Shown one piece after another: positions 27,034 through 36,776 of a DNA stretch of 64,000 nucleotides; positions within the stretch are counted from its first letter, which is position 1, and each line of letters starts with the position of its first letter. Made by a program: the position numbers and the translations under genes. Origin of the DNA: Streptomyces sp. NRRL F-2580. Its GTDB lineage: Bacteria; Actinomycetota; Actinomycetes; Streptomycetales; Streptomycetaceae. Under the pieces are notes generated by a model, which worked only from the letters and a program-made list of their open reading frames with translations, was not told the DNA's origin and did no database searches. Where the stretch lies: contig NZ_JOIR01000016.1 in NCBI RefSeq assembly GCF_000720115.1, positions 1 to 64,000 of the forward strand, given 5' to 3'.

Positions 27034-28346
27034 GCACCCAGAACCCCGCCACCGATCCACTGGGCAAGGGCCCCGCCGGTCAGGAGCACATCGACCCGGT
27101 CAACCCGGCGGCGGCCCACGACGCGATCCCGGCCGTGGACCCCCGCCTCCTCGTCAGGGAGCAGGGTCTCGCCGGATACGTGGGCGAGTTCAAGCGCAAG
27201 ATGAAGGCCGGCGACCTGGGTTCCCTCCCGGTCGTCATCGGCCTGATCATCATCTGGTCCATCTTCCAGGGGCTGAACTCGAACTTCCTCTCCCCGGAGA
27301 ACCTCAGCAACATCGCGATCACGATGACCGGCACCGGCATGATCGCCATCGGCATCATCTTCGTGCTGCTGCTCGGCGAGATCGACCTCTCGGTCGGCTC
27401 GGTCAGCGGCGTCTCGGGCGCGATCGTCGCCGTCCTCGCCGTCACCCACGGCGTGAACGAATGGCTGGCGATCCTCGCGGCCGTGGCGGGCGGCGCCGTG
27501 ATCGGCTCCATCCACGGCTTCTTCTTCGCCAGGATCGGCGCCCCGGCCTTCGCCGTCACCCTGTCGGGCCTGCTCTTCTGGCTGGGTGCGATGCTGCAGA
27601 TCCTCGGCAGCAACGGCACGATCAACATCGACTCCGACGGCGTGGTCGGCCAGCTGACCACGTACTTCTTCTCGGACGTGGCCGTCGCCTACGGGCTGGC
27701 CGCGCTCGCGGTGGCCGGCTACTTCCTCGCGGCCTTCTTCGACGCGAAGCGCCGCGAGGCCGCCGGGATGCCCTCCCGGCCGCTCGTTGAGATCCTGCTG
27801 CGCACCGGCCTGCTCGCGCTGTGCACCTTCGGTCCCGCCGTGCTGTTCAACCAGTACAAGGGCCTGCCGCTCGCGGTGGTGCTCTTCCTGCTGGCGCTGG
27901 TCGTCACGGACTTCCTGCTGCGCCGCACGACGTTCGGGCGAAACGTTTTCGCACTGGGTGGCAGCGTCGAGGCCTCCCGCCGAGCGGGCATCAACGTCAC
28001 CCGGATCCGGATCACGGTCTTCGCGATCTCCGGCACCTTCGCCGCCATCGGCGGTCTGTTCTGGGCCTCCAAGATCGCGGCGGCCAACCAGAGCGCCGGC
28101 GCCGGCGACCTGCTGATGAACGTGATCGCGGCGGCCGTCATCGGCGGCACCAGCCTCTTCGGCGGCCGGGGCCGGACCTGGAACGCCCTCCTCGGCGTCA
28201 TGGTCATCGTCTCGATCCAGTACGGTCTGGCACTGGAAGGCATCGCGACGCCGATCCAGTACATGATCACCGGTGCGGTGCTGCTGACCACCGTGGTGAT
28301 CGACTCGGTCTCGCGCAAGACCCAGAAGACGGCCGGACGCGCCTGA
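27030..28346 (+). CDS. xylH: Sugar ABC transporter permease, XylH type
   Basis: 438-aa permease of the BPD_transp_2 family with about ten to twelve helices. It carries a 55-residue hydrophilic N-terminal tail before the first helix (PVVIGLIIIWSIFQG). The conserved loops GEIDLSVGSVSG and GRNVFALGGSVEASRRAGI identify the ribose/xylose branch. GTG start overlaps the ATPase stop by 4 nt. Operon end is marked by a strong hairpin at 28400-28429. Confidence 0.88.
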   Translation: MSTQNPATDPLGKGPAGQEHIDPVNPAAAHDAIPAVDPRLLVREQGLAGYVGEFKRKMKAGDLGSLPVVIGLIIIWSIFQGLNSNFLSPENLSNIAITMTGTGMIAIGIIFVLLLGEIDLSVGSVSGVSGAIVAVLAVTHGVNEWLAILAAVAGGAVIGSIHGFFFARIGAPAFAVTLSGLLFWLGAMLQILGSNGTINIDSDGVVGQLTTYFFSDVAVAYGLAALAVAGYFLAAFFDAKRREAAGMPSRPLVEILLRTGLLALCTFGPAVLFNQYKGLPLAVVLFLLALVVTDFLLRRTTFGRNVFALGGSVEASRRAGINVTRIRITVFAISGTFAAIGGLFWASKIAAANQSAGAGDLLMNVIAAAVIGGTSLFGGRGRTWNALLGVMVIVSIQYGLALEGIATPIQYMITGAVLLTTVVIDSVSRKTQKTAGRA

Positions 28347-28399
28347 CGGCGCGACCGACTGCGCGCCGGAGCGGCATCCGGCGGTAAGACCGGTCACAG

Positions 28400-28429
28400 T
28401 GCCCGGCGCCACTCACGTGGCGCCGGGCA
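28400..28429 (+). terminator. Terminator of the xylFGH operon
   Basis: A perfect 13-bp stem TGCCCGGCGCCAC/GTGGCGCCGGGCA with a 4-nt loop, 54 bp after the xylH stop. Confidence 0.85.
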
Positions 28430-28607
28430 TCCGTGCGTACATGCGCGGGTACTCCTGTGCGGATATACGCCCGTATGTGACGTGTGGCCGCGTGGTGGTG
28501 CGTACATGTATGACAAAGCTGTGACTCCGCCGGTACGGCCCGATGACCGCGCCGCGCAGCGGAACATTAGACTCGACAGACCAGCAAGCAACTGCAAGGA
28601 GGCACGG

Positions 28608-30524
28608 GTGCTGCTGACCCGCATCAAGGGACCGCGCGATCTGGACCGGCTCAGCCAGGAGGAGCTCGACCAGCTCGCCGCAGAGATCAGGTCCTTCCTC
28701 GTCGACGCCGTCTCCAAGACCGGCGGGCACCTCGGCCCCAACCTCGGCGTGGTCGAACTGACGATCGCCCTGCACCGGGTCTTCGAATCGCCCAAGGACA
28801 AGGTCCTCTTCGACACCGGCCACCAGGCCTACGTCCACAAGCTGCTCACGGGTCGCCAGGACTTCGGCAACCTGCGCTCCAAGGGCGGCCTGTCCGGCTA
28901 CCCCTCGCGCGCCGAGTCAGACCACGACGTGATCGAGAACTCGCACGCCTCCACCGTGCTGGGCTGGGCCGACGGCCTCGCCAAGGCCAACGAGGTGCTC
29001 GGCCGCGAGGACCACCACGTCGCCGCCGTCATCGGCGACGGCGCGCTGACCGGCGGCATGGCCTGGGAGGCGCTGAACAACATCGCCGCCGCCAAGGACC
29101 GCCCGCTCGTCATCGTCGTCAACGACAACGAGCGCTCGTACGGCCCCACCATCGGCGGCCTCGCGAACCACCTGGCCACCCTGCGCACCACGGACGGCTA
29201 CGAGCGCTTCCTGGCCCGCGGCAAGGAGATCCTGGAGCGCACCCCGGTCGTGGGGAAGCCGCTCTTCGAGACCCTGCACGGCGCCAAGAAGGGCCTCAAG
29301 GACTTCATCGCCCCGCAGGGCATGTTCGAGGACCTGGGCCTGAAGTACATCGGCCCCATCGACGGCCACGACATCGAGGCCCTGGAGTCGGCCCTGCAGC
29401 GCGCCAAGCGCTTCAGCGGCCCGGTCATCGTGCACTGCCTCACCCAGAAGGGCCGCGGCTACACCCACGCGGAGCAGGACGAGGCCGACCGTTTCCACGG
29501 CATCGGTCCGATCCACCCGGACACCGGCCTGCCCGTCAGCACCGACGCCGCCAGCTGGACCTCCGTCTTCGCCGACGAGATGGTCAAGCTCGGCACGGAG
29601 CGCAAGGACATCGTCGGCATCACCGCGGCCATGCTCCAGCCGGTCGGCCTGAAGAAGTTCGCGGACGCCTTCCCGGACCGGATCTACGACGTCGGCATCG
29701 CCGAGCAGCACGGCGCCACTTCGGCGGCGGGCCTCGCCACCGGCGGCGCCCACCCGGTCTTCGCGGTGTACGCCACCTTCCTCAACCGCGCCTTCGACCA
29801 GGTTCTGATGGACGTGGCCCTGCACAAGTGCGGGGTCACCTTCGTCCTGGACCGGGCCGGTGTCACCGGCACCGACGGCGCCTCCCACAACGGTATGTGG
29901 GACATGTCGATCATGCAGGTCGTGCCCGGTCTGCGACTGGCCGCCCCGCGTGACGCCGAGCAGCTGCGCGCCCAACTGCGCGAGGCCGTCGAGGTCAAGG
30001 ACGCGCCGACCGTCGTCCGCTACTCCAAGGGCGTCGTCGGCCCGGCCGTCCCGGCCGTCGGCAAGGTCGGCGGCATGGACGTGCTGCGCGCTCCCGGCGC
30101 CGACGTCACCCGACCGGACGTACTGATCGTCTCGGTCGGCGCGCTCGCCCCGATGTGCCTGGAGATCGCCGACCTGCTCGACAAGCAGGGCATCACCTCG
30201 ACCGTGGTCGACCCGCGCTGGGTCAAGCCCGTGGACGAGGCGCTGGCCCCGCTGGCCGACCGCCACCGCGTGGTCGTCACCGTCGAGGACAACGGCCGCA
30301 CCGGTGGTGTGGGCTCCGCCGTCTCGCAGGCCCTGCGGGACGCGGGCGTCGACGTACCGCTGCGCGACTTCGGCATCCCGCAGCGCTTCCTCGACCACGC
30401 CTCCCGCAAGGAGGTCATGGCCGAGATCGGGCTGACCGCCCCGGACATCGCACGGCAGGTCACGGGCCTGGTGGCGAAGCTGGACGGGCGCTACGACAGC
30501 GAGCCGGCCGCCGCCGTCGACTAG
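28608..30524 (+). CDS. dxs: 1-deoxy-D-xylulose-5-phosphate synthase
   Basis: Thiamine-diphosphate enzyme joining pyruvate and glyceraldehyde-3-phosphate, the first step of the MEP isoprenoid pathway; also feeds thiamine and pyridoxal synthesis. 638 aa, full length. The ThDP motif [16 protein letters not shown], the acid/base His region [11 protein letters not shown] and the transketolase-like [15 protein letters not shown] are intact. GTG 28608 has AAGGAGG 5 nt upstream; the frame is open to 28482 but that part lacks coding character. A -10-like TAGACT occurs about 37 bp upstream. Streptomyces genomes often hold two dxs genes; which one this is cannot be told here. Confidence 0.96.
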   Translation: MLLTRIKGPRDLDRLSQEELDQLAAEIRSFLVDAVSKTGGHLGPNLGVVELTIALHRVFESPKDKVLFDTGHQAYVHKLLTGRQDFGNLRSKGGLSGYPSRAESDHDVIENSHASTVLGWADGLAKANEVLGREDHHVAAVIGDGALTGGMAWEALNNIAAAKDRPLVIVVNDNERSYGPTIGGLANHLATLRTTDGYERFLARGKEILERTPVVGKPLFETLHGAKKGLKDFIAPQGMFEDLGLKYIGPIDGHDIEALESALQRAKRFSGPVIVHCLTQKGRGYTHAEQDEADRFHGIGPIHPDTGLPVSTDAASWTSVFADEMVKLGTERKDIVGITAAMLQPVGLKKFADAFPDRIYDVGIAEQHGATSAAGLATGGAHPVFAVYATFLNRAFDQVLMDVALHKCGVTFVLDRAGVTGTDGASHNGMWDMSIMQVVPGLRLAAPRDAEQLRAQLREAVEVKDAPTVVRYSKGVVGPAVPAVGKVGGMDVLRAPGADVTRPDVLIVSVGALAPMCLEIADLLDKQGITSTVVDPRWVKPVDEALAPLADRHRVVVTVEDNGRTGGVGSAVSQALRDAGVDVPLRDFGIPQRFLDHASRKEVMAEIGLTAPDIARQVTGLVAKLDGRYDSEPAAAVD

Positions 30525-30564
30525 GTCGGGTACCGGCCACTAGATCGCCGCGCGGTTGCACGTC

Positions 30565-30609
30565 ACGGGCCGGGAGATCACCCTTGGAGGGGTGGGCCTC
30601 CCGGCCCGT
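30565..30609 (+). terminator. Long hairpin between dxs and the amino-acid permease
   Basis: ACGGGCCGGGAG pairs with CTCCCGGCCCGT (12 bp), enclosing a second small stem CACCC/GGGTG. It lies 40 bp after dxs and 35 bp before the permease start, so it could end dxs transcription or act as an attenuator in the permease leader. No T-tract. Confidence 0.65.
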
Positions 30610-30644
30610 TCGCGTGCGTCGACACCTGTTTCGGAGGTGCGTCG

Positions 30645-32141
30645 GTGAGTAGGGATATGAACAGCCCCTTCCGCACCAAGACGGTGGAGCAGTCCATCCG
30701 TGACACGGAGGAGCCGGAACACGCGCTCCGGAAGTCGCTCTCCGCCTGGGACCTGACGGTTTTCGGTGTGGGTGTCATCATCGGCACCGGCATCTTCGTC
30801 CTCACGGGCATCGCGGCCCGCAACAACGCCGGACCGGCCACCGCCCTGGCCTTCGTGGCGGCGGGCATCGTCTGTGCTCTCGCGGCGCTCTGCTACGCCG
30901 AGTTCGCGTCCACCGTGCCGGTGGCCGGATCCGCGTACACCTTCTCGTACGCCTCGATCGGTGAGCTGCCCGCCTGGATCATCGGCTGGGACCTGGTACT
31001 GGAGTTCGCCCTCGGCACCGCCGTCGTCGCGGTCGGCTGGTCCGGGTACGTGCGCCACCTGATGCACACCAACCTGGGCTGGGACCTGCCCAGGGCGCTG
31101 GAGGGGCCGGACGCGGGAGGAAGCTTCGACCTGCTGGCCTTCCTGCTGATCCTGGTCCTGACGGCGATCCTGGTCGTCGGGACGAAGCTCTCGGCGCGGA
31201 TCACCGCGATCGTCGTCGCCATCAAGGTCATCGTGGTCCTGCTGGTCATCATCGCCGGCCTGTTCTTCATCAAGGCCGACAACTACTCGCCGTTCATCCC
31301 TCCGGCCCAGCCGCAGGAGGCGGGCGGCGGCTGGCACGCGCCACTGGTCCAGGTGCTCTTCGGCTACGCGCCCACCAACTTCGGCGTCATGGGCATCTTC
31401 ACCGCGGCCTCCCTCATCTTCTTCGCCTTCATCGGCTTCGACGTCGTGGCCACGGCGGCCGAGGAGACCAAGAACCCCCAGCGGGACATGCCGCGCGGCA
31501 TCCTCGGCTCGCTGCTGGTCTGCACCGTGCTCTACGTCGCCGTGACGCTGGTGGTCACCGGCATGCAGAAGTACTCGGAGATGTCACCGACCGCGCCACT
31601 GGCCGAAGCCTTCAAATCGGTGAACCAGCCCTTCTTCTCCGGTGCCATCAGTCTCGGTGCGGCCGTCGGCCTGATCACCGTCAGCATGATCCTGCTGCTC
31701 GGCCAGACCCGCGTGTTCTTCGCGATGAGCCGTGACGGACTGCTGCCGCGCGTCTTCTCCGTCACCCACCCCAAGTACCGCACCCCTTACCGGGCGACGC
31801 TCCTGCTCGGCGGGGTCATCGCCGTCGTCGCCGGCTTCACCAGCCTGGAGAAGCTCGCGGAACTGGTGAACATCGGCACCCTGTTCGCCTTCGTGCTCGT
31901 CGCCCTCGGCGTGATCATCCTGCGCAAGACCCGCCCCGACCTGCACCGGTCCTTCCGCACCCCGTGGGTGCCGGTGATCCCGATCCTGTCGATCGCGGCC
32001 TCGCTCTGGCTGATGCTCAACCTGCCGGTCGAGACCTGGGCCCGCTTCGGCATCTGGATGGCGATCGGCATCGTCGTCTACTTCCTCTACGGACGCTCAC
32101 ACAGCCGCCTCGGCCAGGTCGGCGCCGACGCGAAGTTCTAG
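30645..32141 (+). CDS. Amino-acid permease, APC superfamily (cationic amino-acid transporter type)
   Basis: 498-aa integral membrane transporter with twelve predicted helices. The start of helix 1 has the APC substrate loop GVGVIIGTGIFVLTG, and a conserved FIGFDVVATAAEETKNPQRDMP occurs between helices 6 and 7 (read as FIGFDVVATAAEE followed by TKNPQRD). These features place it near the CAT branch, which carries Arg/Lys or broad amino acids with cation coupling. GTG 30645 has GGAGGT 7 nt upstream; an internal ATG at 30657 is less well served. Likely monocistronic between two hairpins. Confidence 0.88.
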   Translation: MSRDMNSPFRTKTVEQSIRDTEEPEHALRKSLSAWDLTVFGVGVIIGTGIFVLTGIAARNNAGPATALAFVAAGIVCALAALCYAEFASTVPVAGSAYTFSYASIGELPAWIIGWDLVLEFALGTAVVAVGWSGYVRHLMHTNLGWDLPRALEGPDAGGSFDLLAFLLILVLTAILVVGTKLSARITAIVVAIKVIVVLLVIIAGLFFIKADNYSPFIPPAQPQEAGGGWHAPLVQVLFGYAPTNFGVMGIFTAASLIFFAFIGFDVVATAAEETKNPQRDMPRGILGSLLVCTVLYVAVTLVVTGMQKYSEMSPTAPLAEAFKSVNQPFFSGAISLGAAVGLITVSMILLLGQTRVFFAMSRDGLLPRVFSVTHPKYRTPYRATLLLGGVIAVVAGFTSLEKLAELVNIGTLFAFVLVALGVIILRKTRPDLHRSFRTPWVPVIPILSIAASLWLMLNLPVETWARFGIWMAIGIVVYFLYGRSHSRLGQVGADAKF

Positions 32142-32151
32142 CGCGGGGAAA

Positions 32152-32193
32152 CACGAAGCCGGCCGTACGGGTCACCCGTACGGCCGGCTCGTG
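32152..32193. terminator. Bidirectional terminator between permease and LCP gene
   Basis: A perfect 14-bp stem GCCGGCCGTACGGG/CCCGTACGGCCGGC with a TCA loop, extended after a one-base bulge by CACGA/TCGTG. It lies between convergent stops. Confidence 0.9.
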
Positions 32194-32207
32194 CGTGCGC
32201 GGGCCCG

Positions 32208-33248
32208 TCAGCCCTTGGCGGGGGAGTCCTTCGCCGAGGCGGGGACCTTCTGGTCGTTGCGCAGGGCCTCCCACAGCTGGGTCGCCTGCGGCTCGGCCAC
32301 GACCACGCGGTTCGGGTCGACCTTGTCGTAGGCGACCGGCAGCATGATCGTCTCCATCGTGTCCGGGTTCACGCCCTTCATGCTCTGCGCGAAGTCGGAC
32401 AGCGCGGTGAGGGAGGCGAGATCGGAGTCGGTGGTCAGCGACTTGGTCCCGGCGTCCGCGAGCTTGTACAGCCGGGCCGGGTTGCCGAGGGCGTCCTGCT
32501 TCTTGATCTCCGACAGCATCGCCAGCATGAACTGCTGTTGCAGGCCTATGCGCCCGAGGTCGCTGCCGTCGCCGTAGCCGTAGCGGGTACGGACGAACTT
32601 GAGCGAGTCGGTGCCGTTCAGCCGGTGCGTGCCCGCGTCCAGCTTCAGACCGCCCTTGGCGCCGCTCATCGGCTTGTCGAGGGTGACGGTGACCCCGCCC
32701 AGCGCGTCCACCAGGCCCTTGAAGCCGGCGAAGTCCACCTCGACGAAGTGGTCCACGCGTACCCCGGACAGCTGCTCCACGGTGTTGACCACACAGGCCG
32801 GACCGGCGAGCGAGTAGACGGAGTTGAACATGACCCGCTTCGCGGACGGCACGGTCTTGCCGTCGCGGTCCTTGCACTCGGGCCGGGTGATGAGGGTGTC
32901 GCGGGGGATGCTCACCGCGGTCGCCTTGGCCCGGCCCTCGGGTATGTGCACCAGCATCGCGGTGTCCGAGCGGGCGCCGCTGACGTCGCCGTGGTCGAGG
33001 TCGGCATTGGCTCCGGCGCGCGAATCGGAGCCGAGCACCAGGATGTTCTGCGCGTTCGCGACCACCTTCGGGGGGCGGTTGTCCCCGATCGCCTGATCCA
33101 GGTCGACGCTGTCGATGTTGCCGTTGAGATGGCTGTACGTCCACCAGCCGGCCCCGGCCGCGCCCAGGATCAGCACGGCGACCAGCAGCAGGGTGATCCG
33201 CAGAATGCGGCGTCGGCGGCGCCTGGGCCGCGCGTGCGTTTCCGTCAT
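32208..33248 (-). CDS. LCP (LytR-CpsA-Psr) family cell-wall ligase
   Basis: 346-aa protein with a short Arg-rich cytoplasmic start, one membrane anchor (LRITLLLVAVLILGAAGAGW, residues 16-35) and an extracellular LCP domain. Family signatures are LGSDSRAGA, the Asp-rich ARSDTAMLVHI, SIPRDT and the Arg pair in KFVRTRYGYGDGSDLGR. LCP enzymes transfer undecaprenyl-linked glycopolymers such as teichoic acids to peptidoglycan. A -10-like TAAGAT (33262-33257) ends 8 nt before the ATG, so the transcript may be leaderless; no ribosome site is seen. Confidence 0.9.
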   Translation of the reverse strand: MTETHARPRRRRRRILRITLLLVAVLILGAAGAGWWTYSHLNGNIDSVDLDQAIGDNRPPKVVANAQNILVLGSDSRAGANADLDHGDVSGARSDTAMLVHIPEGRAKATAVSIPRDTLITRPECKDRDGKTVPSAKRVMFNSVYSLAGPACVVNTVEQLSGVRVDHFVEVDFAGFKGLVDALGGVTVTLDKPMSGAKGGLKLDAGTHRLNGTDSLKFVRTRYGYGDGSDLGRIGLQQQFMLAMLSEIKKQDALGNPARLYKLADAGTKSLTTDSDLASLTALSDFAQSMKGVNPDTMETIMLPVAYDKVDPNRVVVAEPQATQLWEALRNDQKVPASAKDSPAKG

Positions 33249-33256
33249 GGGGGTGA

Positions 33257-33262
33257 ATCTTA
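33257..33262 (-). promoter_or_regulatory. -10-like element of a possibly leaderless LCP promoter
   Basis: TAAGAT on the minus strand, 8 nt before the LCP start codon. This spacing puts the transcription start on or next to the ATG. Confidence 0.4.
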
Positions 33263-33284
33263 GACAGATATTCGAACGGCCGAA

Positions 33285-33308
33285 GCCCGCCCCCCGAAGG
33301 GGGCGGGC
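33285..33308 (-). terminator. Terminator of the fadA-fadB operon
   Basis: A 10-bp all-GC stem GCCCGCCCCC/GGGGGCGGGC with a 4-nt CGAA loop, 31 bp past the fadB stop. Confidence 0.8.
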
Positions 33309-33339
33309 CGGGCCGTGGAATGGCCGTCCGCGACCCGGA

Positions 33340-35469
33340 CTAGGCCGGGACGCTCGCCAGGCCGGGGGCGAGGAACTTCTTGCCGTTCACGCGCTCCGAG
33401 ACGCCTTCACGGTCCAGGTACGGCGTGATGCCGCCCAGGTGGAAGGGCCAGCCGGCACCGGTGATGAGGCAGAGGTCGATGTCCTGGGCCTCGGCCACGA
33501 CACCCTCCTCCAGCATCAGGCCGATCTCCTGCGCCACCGCGTCCAGGACGCGGTCGCGCACCTGCTCCTCGGTCAGGACGGAGTCGCCCTGCACCAGGAG
33601 GGCGGCGACCTCGGGGTCCAGCTCCGGCTTGCCGGAGTCGTACACGTAGAAGCCGCGCTTGCCGGCCTTGACGACCGCCGCGAGGTTCGGGGAGACGGTG
33701 AAGCGCTCCGGGAAGGCGCGGTTCAGGGTCTCGGAGACGTGCAGACCGATCGCCGGGCCCACGAGCTCCAGCAGCACCAGCGGGGACATCGGCAGGCCGA
33801 GCGGCTCGATGGCCTTCTCCGCCGTGACCACCGGGGTGCCCTCGTCGATGACGTTCTGGATCTCGCCCATGAAGCGGGTCAGGATGCGGTTCACGACGAA
33901 CGCCGGGGCGTCCTTGGTGAGGACCGCGGTCTTCTTCAGCTTCTTGGCGACGCCGAAGGCCGTGGCCAGCGAGGCGTCGTCGGTCTGCTCACCGCGGACG
34001 ATCTCCAGCAGCGGGAGGATCGCGACCGGGTTGAAGAAGTGGAAGCCGACCACGCGCTCCGGGTGGCGGAGCTTGGAGGCCATCTCCGACACCGACAGCG
34101 AGGAGGTGTTGGTGGCGAGGATCGCGTGCGCCGGGGCGACCGCCTCGACCTCCGCGAACACCTTCTGCTTGACGGACATCTCCTCGAACACGGCCTCGAT
34201 GATGAAGTCCGCGTCCGCGAAGCCCTCGGCCTTGTCGAGCACACCGGTCACCAGGGCGGTCAGGCGGTTGGCCTTGTCCTGGTTGATGCGGCCCTTGCCG
34301 AGCAGCTTCTGGATCTCGGCGTGGACGTAGCCCACACCCTTGTCCACGCGCTCCTGGTCGATGTCGGTGAGGACCACCGGCACCTCCAGGCGGCGCAGGA
34401 ACAGCAGCGCCAGCTGCGAGGCCATCAGGCCCGCGCCGACGACGCCGACCTTCGTGACCGGACGGGCCAGGGACTTGTCCGGGGCACCGGCCGGGCGCTT
34501 GGCGCGCTTCTGGACCAGGTTGAAGGCGTAGATGCCCGAGCGCAGTTCGCCGCCCATGATGAGGTCGGCCAGAGCCGTGTCCTCGGCGTCGAAGCCGGCC
34601 TGGAGGTCGCCGTCCTTGGCCGCGGCGATGATGTCCAGCGCGCGGTAGGCGGCGGGAGCGGCGCCGTGCACCTTGGAGTCCGCGATGAAGCGGCCCTTGG
34701 CGACGGCCGCGTCCCAGGCCTCGCCGCGGTCGACCTCGGCGCGGACGACCTCGGTGGTGCCGTTCAGGACGTTCGCGGTCCACAGGAGCGACTGCTCCAG
34801 GAAGTCCGCGCCCTCGAACAGGGCGTCCGCGATGCCCAGGTCGAAGACCTGCTTGCCGCGCAGCTGCTTGTTCTGGTTGAGCGAGTTCTCGATGATCACC
34901 GAGACCGCGCGCTCGGCGCCGATCAGGTTCGGGAGCAGGGCGCAGCCGCCCCAGCCCGGGACCAGACCGAGGAAGACCTCGGGGAGCGAGAAGGCGGGGA
35001 TGGCCTTCGAGACGGTGCGGTAGGTGCAGTGCAGGCCGACCTCGACGCCGCCGCCCATGGCCGCGCCGTTGTAGTACGCGAAGGTCGGGACCGCGAGGGC
35101 CGACAGTCGCTTGAAGACGTCGTGGCCGCCCTTGCCGATGGCGAGCGCCTCGTCGTGGTTCTTCAGCAGCTCGACGCCCTTGAGGTCGGCGCCGACCGCG
35201 AAGATGAACGGCTTGCCGGTGATGCCCGCACCGACGATGGAGCCCGCGAGGGCCTCCTGCTCGACCTGGTCGATCGCCGCGTTCAGGTTGGCGAGGGACT
35301 GCGGGCCGAAGGTGGTCGGCTTGGTGTGGTCGAAGCCGTTGTCCAGCGTGATGAGCGCGAAGCGCCCGGCGCCGAACGGCAGGTCCAGGTGGCGGACGTG
35401 CGCGGACGTGACGACCTCGTCCGGGAACAGCTCGGCCGCGCCCTTCAGGAGCTCAGTGGTGGTGCTCAC
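33340..35469 (-). CDS. fadB: Fatty-acid oxidation complex alpha subunit (enoyl-CoA hydratase / 3-hydroxyacyl-CoA dehydrogenase)
   Basis: Bifunctional beta-oxidation enzyme, 709 aa. Residues 1-300 form the crotonase (hydratase) domain with the oxyanion-hole segment NGAAMGGGVEVGLH. From about 320 comes the NAD-binding Rossmann domain (VGVVGAGLMASQLALLF) and the 3HCDH C-terminal domains with FHFFNPVAILPLLE. GTG 35469 overlaps the thiolase stop by 4 nt, so fadA and fadB are coupled. Together they carry out the last three steps of each beta-oxidation turn, giving acetyl-CoA. The Rossmann motif reads GAGLMAS rather than GAGTMGxGI, a small departure from the E. coli form. Confidence 0.95.
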   Translation of the reverse strand: MSTTTELLKGAAELFPDEVVTSAHVRHLDLPFGAGRFALITLDNGFDHTKPTTFGPQSLANLNAAIDQVEQEALAGSIVGAGITGKPFIFAVGADLKGVELLKNHDEALAIGKGGHDVFKRLSALAVPTFAYYNGAAMGGGVEVGLHCTYRTVSKAIPAFSLPEVFLGLVPGWGGCALLPNLIGAERAVSVIIENSLNQNKQLRGKQVFDLGIADALFEGADFLEQSLLWTANVLNGTTEVVRAEVDRGEAWDAAVAKGRFIADSKVHGAAPAAYRALDIIAAAKDGDLQAGFDAEDTALADLIMGGELRSGIYAFNLVQKRAKRPAGAPDKSLARPVTKVGVVGAGLMASQLALLFLRRLEVPVVLTDIDQERVDKGVGYVHAEIQKLLGKGRINQDKANRLTALVTGVLDKAEGFADADFIIEAVFEEMSVKQKVFAEVEAVAPAHAILATNTSSLSVSEMASKLRHPERVVGFHFFNPVAILPLLEIVRGEQTDDASLATAFGVAKKLKKTAVLTKDAPAFVVNRILTRFMGEIQNVIDEGTPVVTAEKAIEPLGLPMSPLVLLELVGPAIGLHVSETLNRAFPERFTVSPNLAAVVKAGKRGFYVYDSGKPELDPEVAALLVQGDSVLTEEQVRDRVLDAVAQEIGLMLEEGVVAEAQDIDLCLITGAGWPFHLGGITPYLDREGVSERVNGKKFLAPGLASVPA

Positions 35470-36692
35470 TTGGCGTCTCCCTCGGCGGTGAAGTGCGGGT
35501 TCTCCCAGATGACCGTGGCGCCCATGCCGAAGCCGACGCACATGGTGGTCAGGCCGTAGCGGACGTGCGGCTGCTCCTCGAACTGACGGGCCAGCTGCGT
35601 CATCAGGCGCACGCCGGAGGAGGCGAGCGGGTGACCGAAGGCGATGGCGCCGCCGTACTGGTTGACGCGGGCGTCGTCGTCGGCGATGCCGTAGTGCTCC
35701 AGGAAGGCGAGCACCTGCACGGCGAACGCCTCGTTGATCTCGAACAGGCCGATGTCCTCGATGGACAGGCCGGCCTGGGCGAGGGCCTTCTCGGTGGCCG
35801 GGATCGGGCCGTAGCCCATGACCTCCGGCTCGACACCGGCGAAGGAGTACGAGACGAGGCGCATCTTGACCGGGAGGTTGTTCTCGCGGGCGAAGTCCTC
35901 GGACGCGATGATCGCGGCGGTGGCACCGTCGTTGAGACCGGCGGCGTTGCCCGCGGTGACCCGGCCGTGCGTACGGAACGGGGTCTTCAGGCCGGCCAGG
36001 TTCTCCAGCGTGGTGCCCGGGCGCATCGGCTCGTCGGTGGTGACCAGGCCCCAGCCCGTCTCACCGGCCGCCTCGTTGGTGTTGCGCACCGAGATCGGGA
36101 CCAGGTCCTGCTGGATCTTGCCGTCGGCGTACGCCTTGGCGGCCTTCTCCTGCGAGCGCACGGCGTACTCGTCGGCGCGGAGCTTGGTGATCGTCGGGTA
36201 CCGGTCGTGCAGGTTCTCGGCGGTCATGCCCATGAACAGGGCGGACTCGTCGACCAGCTTCTCGGAGACGAAGCGCGGGTTCGGGTCCACGCCCTCGCCC
36301 ATGGGGTGGCGGCCCATGTGCTCGACACCGCCGGCGAGGGCGACGTCGTACGCACCGAAGGCCACACCGCCCGCGACGGCGGTCACGGCGGTCAGCGCGC
36401 CGGCGCACATGCGGTCGATGGAGTAGCCCGGGACGGACTGCGGGAGGCCCGCGAGGATGCCGGCCGTACGGCCCAGCGTGAGGCCCTGGTCGCCGATCTG
36501 CGTGGTCGCGGCGATGGCGACCTCGTCGATCTTCTTGGGGTCCAGGTCCGGGTTGCGGCGCAGCAGCTCCCGGATCGCCTTCACGACGAGGTCGTCGGCG
36601 CGGGTCTCGTGGTAGATGCCCTTCGGGCCCGCCTTGCCGAACGGGGTGCGGACGCCGTCGACGAAGACGACGTCCCTGACGGTACGAGGCAC
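35466..36692 (-). CDS. fadA: Acetyl-CoA acyltransferase (thiolase), beta-oxidation beta subunit
   Basis: 408-aa thiolase that splits 3-ketoacyl-CoA with CoA. The acyl-binding Cys is in DRMCAGALTA, the base His in GGAIAFGHPLASSG, and the second Cys in TTMCVGFGMG. GTG 36692 is chosen because GGAGGAG lies a few bases upstream (complement of 36700-36707) and VPRTVRDVVFVDG matches the family start. First gene of the fadA-fadB operon. Two palindromes overlap its promoter region at 36747-36789. Confidence 0.95.
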   Translation of the reverse strand: MPRTVRDVVFVDGVRTPFGKAGPKGIYHETRADDLVVKAIRELLRRNPDLDPKKIDEVAIAATTQIGDQGLTLGRTAGILAGLPQSVPGYSIDRMCAGALTAVTAVAGGVAFGAYDVALAGGVEHMGRHPMGEGVDPNPRFVSEKLVDESALFMGMTAENLHDRYPTITKLRADEYAVRSQEKAAKAYADGKIQQDLVPISVRNTNEAAGETGWGLVTTDEPMRPGTTLENLAGLKTPFRTHGRVTAGNAAGLNDGATAAIIASEDFARENNLPVKMRLVSYSFAGVEPEVMGYGPIPATEKALAQAGLSIEDIGLFEINEAFAVQVLAFLEHYGIADDDARVNQYGGAIAFGHPLASSGVRLMTQLARQFEEQPHVRYGLTTMCVGFGMGATVIWENPHFTAEGDAK

Positions 36693-36746
36693 GTTGGCTC
36701 TCCTCCAGGTGCGGGTGTGCACTGCTGCGCGGGGGCGGCCCATCAC

Positions 36747-36760
36747 TGAGCGCCCGCTCA
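36747..36760. promoter_or_regulatory. Palindrome TGAGCG-CC-CGCTCA near the fadA start point
   Basis: Perfect 6-bp arms in the form common among TetR-family operators, 55 bp before the fadA GTG. A -10-like TAGCAT on the minus strand (36773-36768) lies just upstream, so this site would cover the transcription start. Confidence 0.5.
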
Positions 36761-36776
36761 CCCGGCCATGCTACTT

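Noticed and set aside
28440..28607. N-terminal extension of Dxs from GTG 28482
   Set aside because: A strong ribosome site precedes GTG 28608 and the family begins at [11 protein letters not shown]; the upstream stretch has no coding character.
33115..35559. Long plus-strand open frame opposite fadB
   Set aside because: Antisense shadow caused by GC3 bias; no motif or ribosome site.
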